Assembly: GCF_001557535.2 (NCBI RefSeq)
Contig: NZ_CP014306.1
Coordinates: forward strand, 1,798,001 to 1,862,000
DNA length: 64,000 nucleotides
Source: Burkholderia sp. PAMC 26561
Lineage (GTDB): Bacteria; Pseudomonadota; Gammaproteobacteria; Burkholderiales; Burkholderiaceae
Direction of reading: 5' to 3'
The notes beneath the pieces were generated by a model, which saw only the letters and a list, made by a program, of their open reading frames with translations, did no database searches and was not told where the DNA came from. Below, one piece after another: positions 19,752 to 31,558 of the stretch (position 1 is its first letter; every line of letters begins with the position of its first letter). Position numbers and translations under genes: made by a program.

Positions 19752-20430
19752 GTGGGGAGAAGATTTCCAGGATGCGCCAGCCGCGGGACTGCGCATGAGC
19801 GCGCAGGGTGTCGTCGGGATTGGTCGCGATCGGGTCGGTGACTTTCTCTAGCAGAGGAATGTCGTTGTGCGAGTCGCTGTAGAAGTAGCTGTGTTCAAAG
19901 TCGCCCAGGCTTTTTCCCATGGAAGCGAGCCACATTTCGGTACGCACGATCTTGCCTTCGCGAAAGCTCGGCGTGCCCGTGGGGCGGCCGGTGAGCTCGC
20001 CGTTCGGGATATTGTCGACCGTTTCGACCTCGCAGGCGATCAGCGCGTCAATGCCGAATGCCTGGCCGATCGGCGCCGTGATGAACGCGTTCGTGGCGGT
20101 CACGAGACAGCAGAGATCGCCCGCTTCCTGGTGTTTGCGCACCAGTTCGAGCGCGGCGGGCTGGATGGCCGGCGTGATGACCTCGCGCATGAACTGCGCG
20201 TGCCAGTTGTCCAGTTGCGTGCGCGGATGCCGCGCCAGCGGGGAAAGCTGGGCGTTCAGGTAGGCGTGGATATCGAGCGTGCCGTCCTTGTACTGCGCGT
20301 AGAACGCGTCGTTTTGCTTCGCGAACTTTTCGGCATCGACAATACCGAGCCTCGCCATGAAGCGACCCCATTCGTGGTCGCTGTCCGTCGGGATGAGGGT
20401 GTGATCGAGATCAAATAGGGCTAGGTTCAT
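19744..20430 (-). CDS. HAD-family phosphatase (SerB-like subfamily IB)
   Basis: The 228-residue protein is a haloacid dehalogenase-fold hydrolase. Motif I is FDLDHTLIPTDSD with nucleophile Asp7 and acid/base Asp9, motif II is the LVTATNAFI strand, and motif IV is YFYSDSHNDIPLLE. It groups with phosphoserine-phosphatase-like subfamily IB; the true substrate is unknown. It lies upstream of, and overlaps, pcnB. Confidence 0.85.
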   Translation of the reverse strand: MNLALFDLDHTLIPTDSDHEWGRFMARLGIVDAEKFAKQNDAFYAQYKDGTLDIHAYLNAQLSPLARHPRTQLDNWHAQFMREVITPAIQPAALELVRKHQEAGDLCCLVTATNAFITAPIGQAFGIDALIACEVETVDNIPNGELTGRPTGTPSFREGKIVRTEMWLASMGKSLGDFEHSYFYSDSHNDIPLLEKVTDPIATNPDDTLRAHAQSRGWRILEIFSPRD

Positions 20431-20504
20431 GGGAGCGCATTTTACTTGAAGCGGGTGGAAGCGTTCGGCGGGCTGTCGGGACGGCGCGTGCCTGCCGTCC
20501 AGGG

Positions 20505-21230
20505 TCAGAAAAGCTCGGTTTGCGGGCGCGGCGCTTCATCTTCCTTTTTGGCGAGCATCGTACGCAGCAAGGGCAGGGTGACCGCGCGCTTTTGCTCCAG
20601 CGAAAAGCGGTCGAGTTCGTCGAGAAGCTTCATCAGGCTTGGCATGTCGCGCCGGAAATGGGTGAGCAGGTAGGCTGGCACGTCATCCGCCAGATCGATA
20701 CCGCGTTCGCGCGCCGCGTGTTTCAGCGCGGTGGCCTTGCTTTCGTCGGAAAGGGGCGTGAGCTGGAAGACCAGTCCCCAGCCGAGGCGCGTGCGCAAGT
20801 CTTCTCTCACCGATAACCCCAGCGGCGCCACGTTCCCCGTCGCCACGAGCGCGCTGGAAGGATGGGCGCGGACCTCGTTGAACAGGTTGAAAAGCGCGAT
20901 TTGCTGCGCGCCCGAGAGGCGTTCGCAGTCATCGACGGCGTAGATGTTGGCTTTCGGGTCGAAGGTGAATGCGGCGAGCGGCGCCTGCGGACTCAGGAAA
21001 CGCGCGCGGCCGTTGGCTTCGTGCATCAGCGCCTGCAGCAGGTGGCTGCGGCCGCTGCCCGCCTCGCCCCAGACGTAGAAGGTCCGGTCGGCCACCGGCC
21101 CTGTGGCGAGCGCGCCTTCGAGTTCGCGCAGGCGCGTGACCAGCTCGTGGTTGCCGGCGGCGAAAAAATTGTCGAAGGTGGCGAGCGGCGGCGTGCCGAG
21201 ATCGAGCGTCAGTTGGCGTTGCACGGGCAA
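20505..21230 (-). CDS. hda: Hda, DnaA regulatory inactivator
   Basis: Hda binds the DNA-loaded sliding clamp and triggers ATP hydrolysis on DnaA, preventing re-initiation. The 241-residue protein has a clamp-binding motif QLTLDLG at 6-12. It is a short AAA+ protein related to DnaA, with P-loop GEAGSGRS and sensor region VAPLGLSVREDLRTRL. The start shown is a TTG at 21230-21228 with GGAA four bases upstream. A GTG at 21224-21222 would trim two residues and is equally possible. The gene is divergent from purM. Confidence 0.92.
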   Translation of the reverse strand: MPVQRQLTLDLGTPPLATFDNFFAAGNHELVTRLRELEGALATGPVADRTFYVWGEAGSGRSHLLQALMHEANGRARFLSPQAPLAAFTFDPKANIYAVDDCERLSGAQQIALFNLFNEVRAHPSSALVATGNVAPLGLSVREDLRTRLGWGLVFQLTPLSDESKATALKHAARERGIDLADDVPAYLLTHFRRDMPSLMKLLDELDRFSLEQKRAVTLPLLRTMLAKKEDEAPRPQTELF

Positions 21231-21461
21231 TCGGTTCCGTCAGGGCGTGTCTTGAAAACGGCGCGCTCAACTTCGCTGATGTCCGGCATGAACCGGTGCA
21301 AAAGGCATTGAGCGCAAGGTCGAGACACCCGCCGGATAGGCGTGAGTCTCAAAAAGGGGTGGAACGGTACTTTGGAGCCGCGGCCGGGAACTGCGAGAAA
21401 TCAGGTTGGACGGCCAGCATCGGTTAAAATCTCATTTTACCGACCTTCTCGCCGATCCCCC

Positions 21462-22532
21462 ATGAATCAACCGAAATCCGCCCCAGAGCGCACGGGCGCA
21501 CCCGCCCAAGGTTTGTCCTATCGCGATGCGGGCGTGGACATCGATGCCGGCGACGCGCTCGTCGACCGGATCAAGCCATTTGCCAAGAAAACCATGCGCG
21601 ACGGCGTGTTGGGGGGGATCGGCGGATTCGGCGCGCTGTTCGAAGTGCCCAAACGCTACAAGGAGCCGGTGCTCGTGTCCGGCACCGACGGCGTAGGCAC
21701 CAAGCTGCGCCTCGCTTTTCAACTGAACAAGCACGATACCGTCGGCCAGGATCTCGTCGCCATGAGCGTGAACGACATTCTCGTGCAAGGCGCCGAGCCA
21801 TTGTTTTTCCTCGATTATTTCGCCTGCGGCAAGCTGGATGTGGATACGGCCGCGACCGTAGTGCAGGGCATTGCGCAGGGTTGCGAGCTGGCCGGTTGCG
21901 CGTTGATCGGTGGCGAGACCGCCGAAATGCCGGGCATGTATCCCGATGGCGAATACGATCTGGCGGGATTTGCGGTTGGCGCGGTGGAAAAGAGCAAGAT
22001 TATCGATGGCTCGACCATCAAGCCGGGCGATGTGGTTTTGGGTCTGGCTTCGTCGGGGATTCATTCGAATGGGTATTCGCTGGTGCGCAAGATCATCGAG
22101 CGTGCGCAGCCGGACCTGAATGCCGATTTTGATGGCCGAACGCTTGCTGATGCACTGATGGCGCCGACGCATATTTATGTGAAGCCGTTGTTGTCGCTGA
22201 TGTCGCAGATGGCCGTGAAGGGCATGGCGCATATCACCGGCGGCGGGCTGGTCGAGAATATTCCGCGGGTTCTGCGCGATGGCTTGACCGTTGAGCTGGA
22301 TCATCGGGCGTGGCCGCTGCCGCCGTTGTTCTCGTGGCTGCAGAAGCACGGCGGTGTGGCTGATGCGGAGATGCATCGAGTGTTCAATTGCGGGATCGGG
22401 ATGGTCGTTGTTGTTGATGCGGCTGACGCCGAAGCTGCAACGGGGATGTTGTCGGCGGCAGGGGAGCAGGTTTGGGCGATCGGGCGGGTTCGGGAGTCTG
22501 GGGTGGGGGAGGCGCAGACTGTAGTGGTTTGA
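21462..22532 (+). CDS. purM: PurM, AIR synthetase
   Basis: PurM closes the imidazole ring of purines, converting FGAM to AIR with ATP. The 356-residue protein starts at the ATG at 21462 (MNQPKSAPE). It shows [57 protein letters not shown] and [16 protein letters not shown], all typical. A TAAAAT element lies about 32 bases before the start, without a well-spaced -35 box. The large inverted repeat begins about 50 bases after the stop. Confidence 0.96.
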   Translation: MNQPKSAPERTGAPAQGLSYRDAGVDIDAGDALVDRIKPFAKKTMRDGVLGGIGGFGALFEVPKRYKEPVLVSGTDGVGTKLRLAFQLNKHDTVGQDLVAMSVNDILVQGAEPLFFLDYFACGKLDVDTAATVVQGIAQGCELAGCALIGGETAEMPGMYPDGEYDLAGFAVGAVEKSKIIDGSTIKPGDVVLGLASSGIHSNGYSLVRKIIERAQPDLNADFDGRTLADALMAPTHIYVKPLLSLMSQMAVKGMAHITGGGLVENIPRVLRDGLTVELDHRAWPLPPLFSWLQKHGGVADAEMHRVFNCGIGMVVVVDAADAEAATGMLSAAGEQVWAIGRVRESGVGEAQTVVV

Positions 22533-22579
22533 GTTTTCGCTGGCGCTCGGGGAGGGGTTTTTGGTCGGTTGCGGTTGCG

Positions 22580-22855
22580 GTTGGTGCTGGGTTGCTGCTT
22601 TTTAGGCTACCGCGCGGTTTGATCTGGCTGATTTTTTTAGCACTATTAGCCACTGTGCGTGGCGGCACTTCATTTCTTTGTCCAACGGCGACAAAGAAAC
22701 GAAGCAAAGAAAACGCCTTTCCACCGACGGCACATAAGTGTCCCGAGCGTGCAGTGATAACTGTTTGGTACTTCACAAGAACGCTCGACGCCGCAATCAA
22801 GAACACTTGAAACCCTCCCCCTCCGAACACGGCAACCCACACGCTTCGCCACCAG
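22580..22855 (+). repeat. Left arm of a large imperfect inverted repeat
   Basis: About 276 bases that reappear, inverted and with scattered mismatches, at 23052-23330. Shared stretches include the TTTTTAGGCTACCGCGCG outer part, the TAGCACTATTAGCCACTG part, and the inner GCTTCGCCACCAGT. Inside is a perfect hairpin, TTTCTTTGTC pairing with GACAAAGAAA (22673-22699). Three GGTTGC copies flank the outer edge. Short frames crossing the arm are not convincing genes. It probably belongs to a dispersed intergenic repeat family; that is from memory of related genomes, not tested. Confidence 0.75.
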
Positions 22856-23051
22856 TGTGGGAATCCGCTAATTAGGCCTCCGCGCTGCGCGCGCTGGCGC
22901 CCAAACGGAGGGCGTGGCTGTACTGGTTCCGTTGCGCCCGTGCTTGCCAGGGATCCCGGTCGCGAAGCCTCGGGTTCAGGATGCTGTGGAGCCGTTATGG
23001 GCTTCGCCGTTGGTATGCCTTGGCGAGGTTTCCGTATTGACTGCCACAGTT

Positions 23052-23330
23052 ACTGGTGGCGAAGCGTGTGGGTATCCGTGTTCGGAGGGGGAGGGGTTCA
23101 ACTGTTGGTGGTTATGGCGTCGAGCGTTCTTCTGAAGTACCAAACAGTTAAAACGTGCACGCTCGGGACACTTATGAGCCCTCGGTGGAGAGGCGTTTTC
23201 TTTGCTTCGTTTCTTTGTCGCCGTTGGACAAAGAAATGAAGTCCCGCCACGGACAGTGGCTAATAGTGCTAAAAAAATCAGCTAGAACGAAACGCGCGGT
23301 AGCCTAAAAAGCAGCAACCCGGCACCCACT
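23052..23330 (-). repeat. Right arm of the large imperfect inverted repeat
   Basis: Inverted partner of 22580-22855, about 196 bases away. It carries the same internal hairpin at 23210-23236 with a 10-bp perfect stem. Differences between the arms are spread along the length rather than clustered, so the copies have drifted apart. The 196-base centre (22856-23051) is GC-rich and has no recognisable transposase or other gene. The outer edge borders a GC-rich tandem repeat. Confidence 0.75.
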
Positions 23331-23388
23331 CCGACCCCGACCCCGACCCCGACCCCGCCCCCCGCCCCCCGCCCCCCGCCCCCCGCCC
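23331..23388 (+). repeat. GC-rich tandem repeats, 6-bp and 7-bp units
   Basis: Four perfect copies of CCGACC (23331-23354) run straight into four copies of CCGCCCC plus a partial fifth (23355-23388). Simple repeats like this are prone to slippage. They lie 31 bases past the stop codon of the helicase gene and outside any supported coding region, so any effect would be on transcript 3' ends. Confidence 0.85.
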
Positions 23389-23419
23389 AAGGCGCCAAAA
23401 AGCGTCCAAAAAATACACA

Positions 23420-26400
23420 TCACCCCTGCGGCATCGGCGCCAGCAACGCCTCAATATCCTCCGCCGAGAACTTGGCCCCGGCCGCTGCGTCCTCACGCAG
23501 AATACTATCGGCGAGAGCGGCCTTACGGTCCTGCATCGCCACGATGCGCTCCTCAATACTCCCCGCCACGATCAACTTGTACACGAACACCGGCTTCAAC
23601 TGCCCCAACCGATGCGCACGGTCCGTCGCCTGATTCTCCGCCGCGGGATTCCACCACGGATCGTAGTGAATCACGGTATCGGCGGCGGTCAGGTTCAACC
23701 CAACTCCACCCGCCTTCAAACTGATCAGGAACAGCGGCACTTCGCCATCCTGAAAACGCGTCACTGGCGTCACGCGATCACGTGTATCGCCCGTCAACGT
23801 CACGTACGGCAAACCGGCTTTATCGAGCGCGGCGGCGATGATCGCAAGCATCCCCGTGAACTGCGAAAACAGCAGCACGCGACGTCCTTCTTCAAGCAAC
23901 TCGGGCAGCATATCGAGCAGCAAATCAAGCTTCGCCGATTCCTCCACGCGCTTCGCCCGCGTGAGCTTCACCAGCGACGGATCGCAGCAAACCTGACGCA
24001 GCTTCAACAACGCCTCCAGCACGACGATATGGCTGCGCGCCAAACCTTGATCGGCCACCGCCATTCGCACCTTTTCCTGCATCGCGATTCGCACGGTCTC
24101 GTATAAATCCCGCTGCGAACCCTCGAGCGATACAGTCCGCACAATAGTCGTCTTCTGCGGCAATTCCTTCGCGACTTCGTCTTTCCTTCGACGCAACATG
24201 AATGGCCGGATCCGCCGCACGAGCAGATCACGGCGCACCGGGTCCTCGTATTTTTCGATGGGCGTGCGCCAGCGTTTGGTGAAATCTTTCTGCGTGCCAA
24301 GGAATCCCGGCAGCAGGAAATCGAACTGCGCCCACAACTCGCCCAGGTGATTTTCAAGCGGCGTACCCGTCAGACAAAGCCGATGCCGCGAACTCAAATC
24401 ACGAATCCCCTTGGCAGCCTTTGTCGCGACGTTTTTCACGGTCTGTGCTTCGTCGAGGATCAGCAAGTGATACTCGTACTGCGACAACATGGCCAAGTCG
24501 CGCCACAACAGCGGGTACGTGGTCAACACGAGATCGTGCTCGCTGATCTGATCGAAGCGATCCTTGCGTTGGGGGCCATGCAGGTCGAGCACGCGAAGAT
24601 CGGGCGCAAACTTCTTCGCTTCCTCTCGCCAGTTGTGAACGAGCGTAGTCGGCAGCACTACGAGCGCGGGACGGTCGAGCCGGCCCGATTCCTTTTCAGC
24701 GAGAATGTGGGCGAGCGTCTGCACGGTCTTGCCGAGTCCCATGTCATCGGCAAGCACGCCGGACAGGTTGCGTTCGCGCAAATACTGCATCCAGTTGAGG
24801 CCTTCGCGCTGATAGACGCGAAGCTCTGCGTTCAAGCCGCGAGGGACCGGGACTTCACGCAATCCCGGTCCTTCCTGCAATCGTTGCGCGAGTTCACGGA
24901 TGGAGACATCACCGTGGAACTGCCAGCGGCCGGTGTCGGTGAGCGCTTCCAGACGGCCGGCGTCTTTTTCGGAGACGCGCAGCGGTTGCGTACCGAGGGT
25001 GTCAAACAGATCGATCAGCACGCGCACCACCGGCTTGATCCGCGATGCACGCAGCCGCAGTCGTTCGCCGAGATCGGTGTTGAGTTCGATGCCTTCGTCA
25101 TCCGGAATCGAATCGATCGCCCCCGCCAGCCAGCGCCGGTCGCGCTGGAACAGGTCGGCGAGCAGCGGCTCCAGCCGCACGCTCCGTTCCCCGACGGCAA
25201 TGCCGAGTTCGAGGTCGAACCAGCCGTCGGTGCTGTGGTGCGCGGTGCCCTGGATATCGTCGATCTCGATGAAATCGAAGCGGAATTCCGGCGACATGGA
25301 AATGCGCCAGCCGTCCTCGCGCAACGACGGCACGGTGTCGCTCGTGAACAAGGCCCAGGCGGCCGATGCCGGCAAGCCGAGCACGCCGGCCGGAATGGCC
25401 TTCGGTCCGAAGCGCTGGTGCGCCGGAATCTTGCGAAATCCAAGCTCGTAGAGCTGGTTCGAATACCGCGTTTCCACGTCGTGACGGCGCTTCACCTGGA
25501 CCATGTCGCCGGACTCCGTGCGCAAGATCGTAGTGGCGTGCGTGGGGTCGATGCTGAAGCCGCTGTAATCGAAACTCAGCAGGGCGAAATCCAGCACGCT
25601 CGCCCCCGTGCGTTCCTCACGCGGCCGCCATGTTCCGCTAATGGACTGCGTGTCGAGCACGAGCACGGGCACCGGTTCAATATCTACGATCTGTAGATTC
25701 AGCGTTTCGTGGCCCGGAGGCGGCGGCAGGTCGGACGCGACCTCGCGCAACATGGCGCCGACAAGCGGCGCTTCGGCGAGCGAGATGGGCGGCATCGCGA
25801 GGTAATCGACGAGTTGCCGCGCCGGCTGAGGCATGTCGACGATGCCGGCTTCGCGCGTTTCGGCATCGGCGAACCACAACGGTTCGGTCGTGATGACGAA
25901 GGTCGATGCCGGCTCCGTTTGCAGCACGGGCCGCACGCGGTCGTCCGGGTCCGGCGTCCATTCAATGCGTCCCGGCCGCGCTTCGCCCTGCGTCAACGGC
26001 CGGCGCGGTTCGCCCACATCCCGCGACGAAGGCGTGGCCGTGAAAAGGCGTCCGGTTGCGAGCATGCGCTGCAGCAAATCCGCGCCTTCTTCGCCGTGCA
26101 GGGCGAAGCCGCCGAAGTCGTTGCGCGTGCGTCCGATGATCAGCGCACGAAGAATGGTCAGGTCGTCGTCGCTGACGAATTTCGGCTGTTTGACGAGCGC
26201 TGAGTCGAGATTGGTCCAGGGCCGGTCGAGCGTCTGGAGCGAGCCGTCCGGACTCAGGCGCACCTTGTGCAGCGCGACCTCGGGCATGCGCATGACGCGC
26301 GACGTGCCGAGCACGTAAGCGAGCGCCAGGGCGCCATTTGCTTCGGTGGTTTTCTTCGCAGCCGTACTGCGTGTCGATGCAAACCGTGAGCGAAATCCTT

Positions 26401-26737
26401 CAAGCCAGCCGGCGACTTCGGCGCGTACTGAGTCGGGTTCCTCGGGTTTGTCGCTGGCGGTCGCGAGCAACGCGGCGGCAGCGTGCTTGCAGCCGAATCC
26501 GACCGGGCACGAACAGCGGCCTTGGGCTGAGATCGCGCCACGGTCGTCACGGAACTTCACTTCGACGTGATACGGCTGGCGCTGGGTGCCTTTCACGTCG
26601 GCACGCAGAACGTCGTTGTCCCAGTGCAGGTGCCTGACTTCGTCGACGTACCCGCGCGCCTTGGCCACGGTAGATGCGCCGAGCCATTTGATGATCTGAG
26701 CCGTGTCGTAGGCAAACGCCGGCATCAGCACGCCCAC
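23420..26737 (-). CDS. SWIM zinc-finger SNF2-family helicase
   Basis: A 1105-residue SNF2/RapA-like ATPase. A SWIM-type zinc motif (CSCPVGFGCKHAAAA) lies near residue 80. A long middle domain follows, and then the helicase core: LADDMGLGKTVQTLAHIL (motif I), LILDEAQTVKN (motif II, DEAQ), CLTGTPLENHLGELW (III), LLFSQFTGM (IV) and DRAHRLGQ (VI). It probably moves along or remodels DNA-protein complexes; the target is unknown. The start may be GTG 26737 or ATG 26725 (MPAFAYD), the latter giving 1101 residues. pncC ends 50 bases upstream. Confidence 0.9.
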   Translation of the reverse strand: MGVLMPAFAYDTAQIIKWLGASTVAKARGYVDEVRHLHWDNDVLRADVKGTQRQPYHVEVKFRDDRGAISAQGRCSCPVGFGCKHAAAALLATASDKPEEPDSVRAEVAGWLEGFRSRFASTRSTAAKKTTEANGALALAYVLGTSRVMRMPEVALHKVRLSPDGSLQTLDRPWTNLDSALVKQPKFVSDDDLTILRALIIGRTRNDFGGFALHGEEGADLLQRMLATGRLFTATPSSRDVGEPRRPLTQGEARPGRIEWTPDPDDRVRPVLQTEPASTFVITTEPLWFADAETREAGIVDMPQPARQLVDYLAMPPISLAEAPLVGAMLREVASDLPPPPGHETLNLQIVDIEPVPVLVLDTQSISGTWRPREERTGASVLDFALLSFDYSGFSIDPTHATTILRTESGDMVQVKRRHDVETRYSNQLYELGFRKIPAHQRFGPKAIPAGVLGLPASAAWALFTSDTVPSLREDGWRISMSPEFRFDFIEIDDIQGTAHHSTDGWFDLELGIAVGERSVRLEPLLADLFQRDRRWLAGAIDSIPDDEGIELNTDLGERLRLRASRIKPVVRVLIDLFDTLGTQPLRVSEKDAGRLEALTDTGRWQFHGDVSIRELAQRLQEGPGLREVPVPRGLNAELRVYQREGLNWMQYLRERNLSGVLADDMGLGKTVQTLAHILAEKESGRLDRPALVVLPTTLVHNWREEAKKFAPDLRVLDLHGPQRKDRFDQISEHDLVLTTYPLLWRDLAMLSQYEYHLLILDEAQTVKNVATKAAKGIRDLSSRHRLCLTGTPLENHLGELWAQFDFLLPGFLGTQKDFTKRWRTPIEKYEDPVRRDLLVRRIRPFMLRRRKDEVAKELPQKTTIVRTVSLEGSQRDLYETVRIAMQEKVRMAVADQGLARSHIVVLEALLKLRQVCCDPSLVKLTRAKRVEESAKLDLLLDMLPELLEEGRRVLLFSQFTGMLAIIAAALDKAGLPYVTLTGDTRDRVTPVTRFQDGEVPLFLISLKAGGVGLNLTAADTVIHYDPWWNPAAENQATDRAHRLGQLKPVFVYKLIVAGSIEERIVAMQDRKAALADSILREDAAAGAKFSAEDIEALLAPMPQG

Positions 26738-26786
26738 CCATGATTCGCGGTTCCGGTTTTTGCCTGTCTAGCCAACATCCGCTTGT

Positions 26787-27287
26787 TCACCGTTCCCTTC
26801 GTTCTAATAGTTCGAGCAGACCGCGCAGCGCATGCGCCGCTGCCTGGGTGCGAATCTGTTCGCGGTCGCCCTTGAACAACTGCGTCTCGACAGAGGTATG
26901 CAGCCGGTTGCTCCATGCAAATGAAACCATGCCGACCGGCTTGGTTTCCGTACCGCCGCCCGGACCCGCTACGCCCGTAATGGACAGCGAAACCTGCGCC
27001 CGGCTGTTCCTGAGTGCACCTTCTGCCATGGCCTTGGCAACCGGCTCGCTCACCGCGCCGTGACGCTCGATCAGGTCGGCCGGCACGCCGATCATCTCGG
27101 TCTTGGCGGCATTCGAATACGTGACGAACCCCCGCTCGAACCACGCGCTGCTGCCGGAAATATCCGTCATCGCAGTCGCGACCATGCCGCCCGTGCACGA
27201 TTCCGCCGTCGCGAGCATCAGGCGCTCATCACGCAGTTTGTTGCCGGCACGAATGGCGAGCTGGTGGACGACTTTATCGGTGGCCAT
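26787..27287 (-). CDS. pncC: Nicotinamide-nucleotide amidohydrolase PncC (CinA C-domain)
   Basis: PncC deamidates nicotinamide mononucleotide, recycling the pyridine ring to NAD. The 166-residue stand-alone CinA C-terminal domain carries LATAESCTGGMVA with the catalytic Ser, then GFVTYSNAAKTEMIGV, LSITGVAGPGGGTETKPVG and the closing helices. The N-terminal MoaB-like domain of full CinA is absent, as in other proteobacterial PncC proteins. It sits 58 bases behind pgpA. Confidence 0.93.
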   Translation of the reverse strand: MATDKVVHQLAIRAGNKLRDERLMLATAESCTGGMVATAMTDISGSSAWFERGFVTYSNAAKTEMIGVPADLIERHGAVSEPVAKAMAEGALRNSRAQVSLSITGVAGPGGGTETKPVGMVSFAWSNRLHTSVETQLFKGDREQIRTQAAAHALRGLLELLERRER

Positions 27288-27345
27288 GATGGGACTCGCT
27301 AGTGGGCTGATCGTGTGGGCAGGAGAGAATCGATAACGCGCGGCA

Positions 27346-27882
27346 TCAAATCGTCATGCGCCACAGCGCGATCACGAGCAACGAGAAAAACGCGGCCGCG
27401 ATGTCATCGAACATGATGCCGAAGCCGCCCTTCAGATGACGATCGAAATAGCTGATGGGCGGCGGTTTAACCATATCGAAGAAGCGGAACACGACAAACG
27501 CCCACAACTGTCCGGTGAACGTGGCCGGCGTGACCAGCAGCAACACGAGCCAGAACGCGACGATCTCGTCCCACACGACCGGCGACGGATCCTCGATACC
27601 CATTTTCTTCGCCGTGAAGCCGCAGAACCAGCACCCGGCGACGAAGCCCACGGCGATCAGCACGGCCCATTCGGCAACGGTGAGATACGGGTTGAACGCC
27701 ACGAACGACGCCCACGCGAACAATGTGCCAACGGTGCCGGGCGCAACCGGGGACAAGCCGCTGCCGAAACCCAGCGACAGGATGTGAAGCGGATGCGACA
27801 GCATGAAGCGGGCGCTCGTCCGGCGCTTTGGCTTGGGACGCGGTTTGTCGTCGATAGTCTCGGTGATCGGGTCAGTCTGCAT
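27346..27882 (-). CDS. pgpA: Phosphatidylglycerophosphatase A
   Basis: PgpA dephosphorylates phosphatidylglycerophosphate to phosphatidylglycerol in the inner membrane. I use the ATG at 27882 (MQTDPITE), giving 178 residues. An upstream extension in the same frame falls inside thiL and is unlikely. The family segment FGSGLSPVAPGTVGTLFAW is followed by several hydrophobic helices and the WDEIVAFW and FFDMVKPPPISYFD motifs. The start overlaps the thiL stop by 11 bases, pointing to coupled translation. Confidence 0.92.
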   Translation of the reverse strand: MQTDPITETIDDKPRPKPKRRTSARFMLSHPLHILSLGFGSGLSPVAPGTVGTLFAWASFVAFNPYLTVAEWAVLIAVGFVAGCWFCGFTAKKMGIEDPSPVVWDEIVAFWLVLLLVTPATFTGQLWAFVVFRFFDMVKPPPISYFDRHLKGGFGIMFDDIAAAFFSLLVIALWRMTI

Positions 27883-28894
27883 GAAAGTGGTCGTAGCCCG
27901 ATGCCGTAAACGATACGGGACCGGCATGATTGCGCCAGTCGATGGCGGGCGTGTCAGTGAGAGCAGCAAGACCCTCGATTGTACCGATGCGCGTCACGAG
28001 CACGCCCACCTGCTTGGCCGAGCGTTGGATTTTTGCGCGCGCCTCGACTGGCGCGGTAAAGCAGAGTTCGTAGTCGTCGCCGCCGGCGAGGACGCACGGC
28101 AACTGGGCGGCCGCCGGCAATGCATCGATAACGGGGGAGCGCGGTACGAGATCCACGTCGACGGTCGCGCGCATGTTCGAGCGCTTCAATATGTGCAGGA
28201 GGTCGCCCGCGAGGCCGTCGGAGAGATCCAGCGCGGCGTGCGCCACGCCGCGCAACGCAATGCCGAGCGCCACGCGCGGCTCGGGCTGCTCGAGCGCCTT
28301 TATCGCGATGGCTGCGCTGGCAGCGTCTTTTATGGACCATTCTTGCCGCTTGATGCCGAGTCCGGCGCGGGCGTTGCCGAGCTGTCCGGATACCCAGATG
28401 TCGTCGCCGGGGCGCGCGGCGTCGCGGCGCAACGCGCGTGCGGCAGGAACGTCGCCGAAGACCGTGATGCTGATGGTCACGTGCGGTCCGCCGGTCGTAT
28501 CGCCGCCGATCAGCTCGCAGCCGTGCGCGTTCGCCATCCGGAAGAGGCCGTCGCTGAACGCCTGGAGCCAGCTTTCCTCGGCTTTGGGCATGGACAACGC
28601 AAGCGTGAACGCACGCGGCGCGGCGCCCATTGCGGCCAGGTCCGAGAGGTTCACAGCGAGCGCCTTGTGGCCGAGCGCAAACGGAGAGACATCGGGGAAG
28701 AAATGGCGGCCGGAGACAAGCATGTCGGTGGAAATCGCCAGTTGCTGACCGCGCTTGGGCGCGAGCAACGCGCAATCATCGCCGATACCAAGCGTCGCGC
28801 CCGCGTCCCTACCCGAGTTTTGAGCCGCCGGTGCGCGGCGCGTGGTCGCGGGTTGGGAGAAATATCGTTCGATCAGGGAAAACTCTGAGAGCAT
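27872..28894 (-). CDS. thiL: Thiamine-monophosphate kinase
   Basis: ThiL phosphorylates thiamine monophosphate to the active cofactor thiamine diphosphate. I start at ATG 28894 (MLSEFSLIERYF), giving 340 residues. A longer frame adds 21 basic residues not typical of the family. Motifs include LGIGDDCALL, STDMLVSGRHFF, KALAVNLSDLAAMGA, LIGGDTTGGP, LDLSDGLAGDLLHIL and AGGDDYELCF. It heads the thiL-pgpA-pncC series and is divergent from maeB. Confidence 0.95.
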   Translation of the reverse strand: MLSEFSLIERYFSQPATTRRAPAAQNSGRDAGATLGIGDDCALLAPKRGQQLAISTDMLVSGRHFFPDVSPFALGHKALAVNLSDLAAMGAAPRAFTLALSMPKAEESWLQAFSDGLFRMANAHGCELIGGDTTGGPHVTISITVFGDVPAARALRRDAARPGDDIWVSGQLGNARAGLGIKRQEWSIKDAASAAIAIKALEQPEPRVALGIALRGVAHAALDLSDGLAGDLLHILKRSNMRATVDVDLVPRSPVIDALPAAAQLPCVLAGGDDYELCFTAPVEARAKIQRSAKQVGVLVTRIGTIEGLAALTDTPAIDWRNHAGPVSFTASGYDHFHAD

Positions 28895-29139
28895 CGGCAG
28901 TCCGGCAATGTCGAAAGAGAGATGGAGACGATGCGCCCGCGTTCGTGCGCGTTTCATCTCGATAAAAGGATTTAGCGGCGTAAAGCACCGACAGGCATGT
29001 GCTTTCTGCCGCCTTTCGAAGCCTTGTCCGAATGGGCCTCGCGCCGGGAATTGCGGGTATCACCTTCTGGGACGGCCTTTGATTGGCGCTACAATGCGTT
29101 CGAACTTCTATTCTAATCTTGCCTAAAGCCCGCCGCCTC

Positions 29140-31446
<2,307 letters not shown>

Positions 31447-31489
31447 AGTAAATCAAGCTCGCGGAAGTTGCGGGATGCGTTGGTAGAAA

Positions 31490-31520
31490 GGGGTTGCGGA
31501 ATCGTCGCAATCCCTTTTTT
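31490..31520 (+). terminator. Intrinsic terminator of maeB
   Basis: GGGGTTGCG (31490-31498) pairs with CGCAATCCC (31506-31514) with one G-U pair, followed by six T residues. It lies 43 bases after the maeB stop. Confidence 0.85.
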
Positions 31521-31558
31521 GTTGGGCGACCGAAAATAGACTGTGACTGCTTCAGGCC

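Noticed and set aside
22670..23239. Several 60-150 codon frames within the inverted repeat
   Set aside because: Mirrored in both arms, with no ribosome sites and low-complexity products; explained by the repeat.
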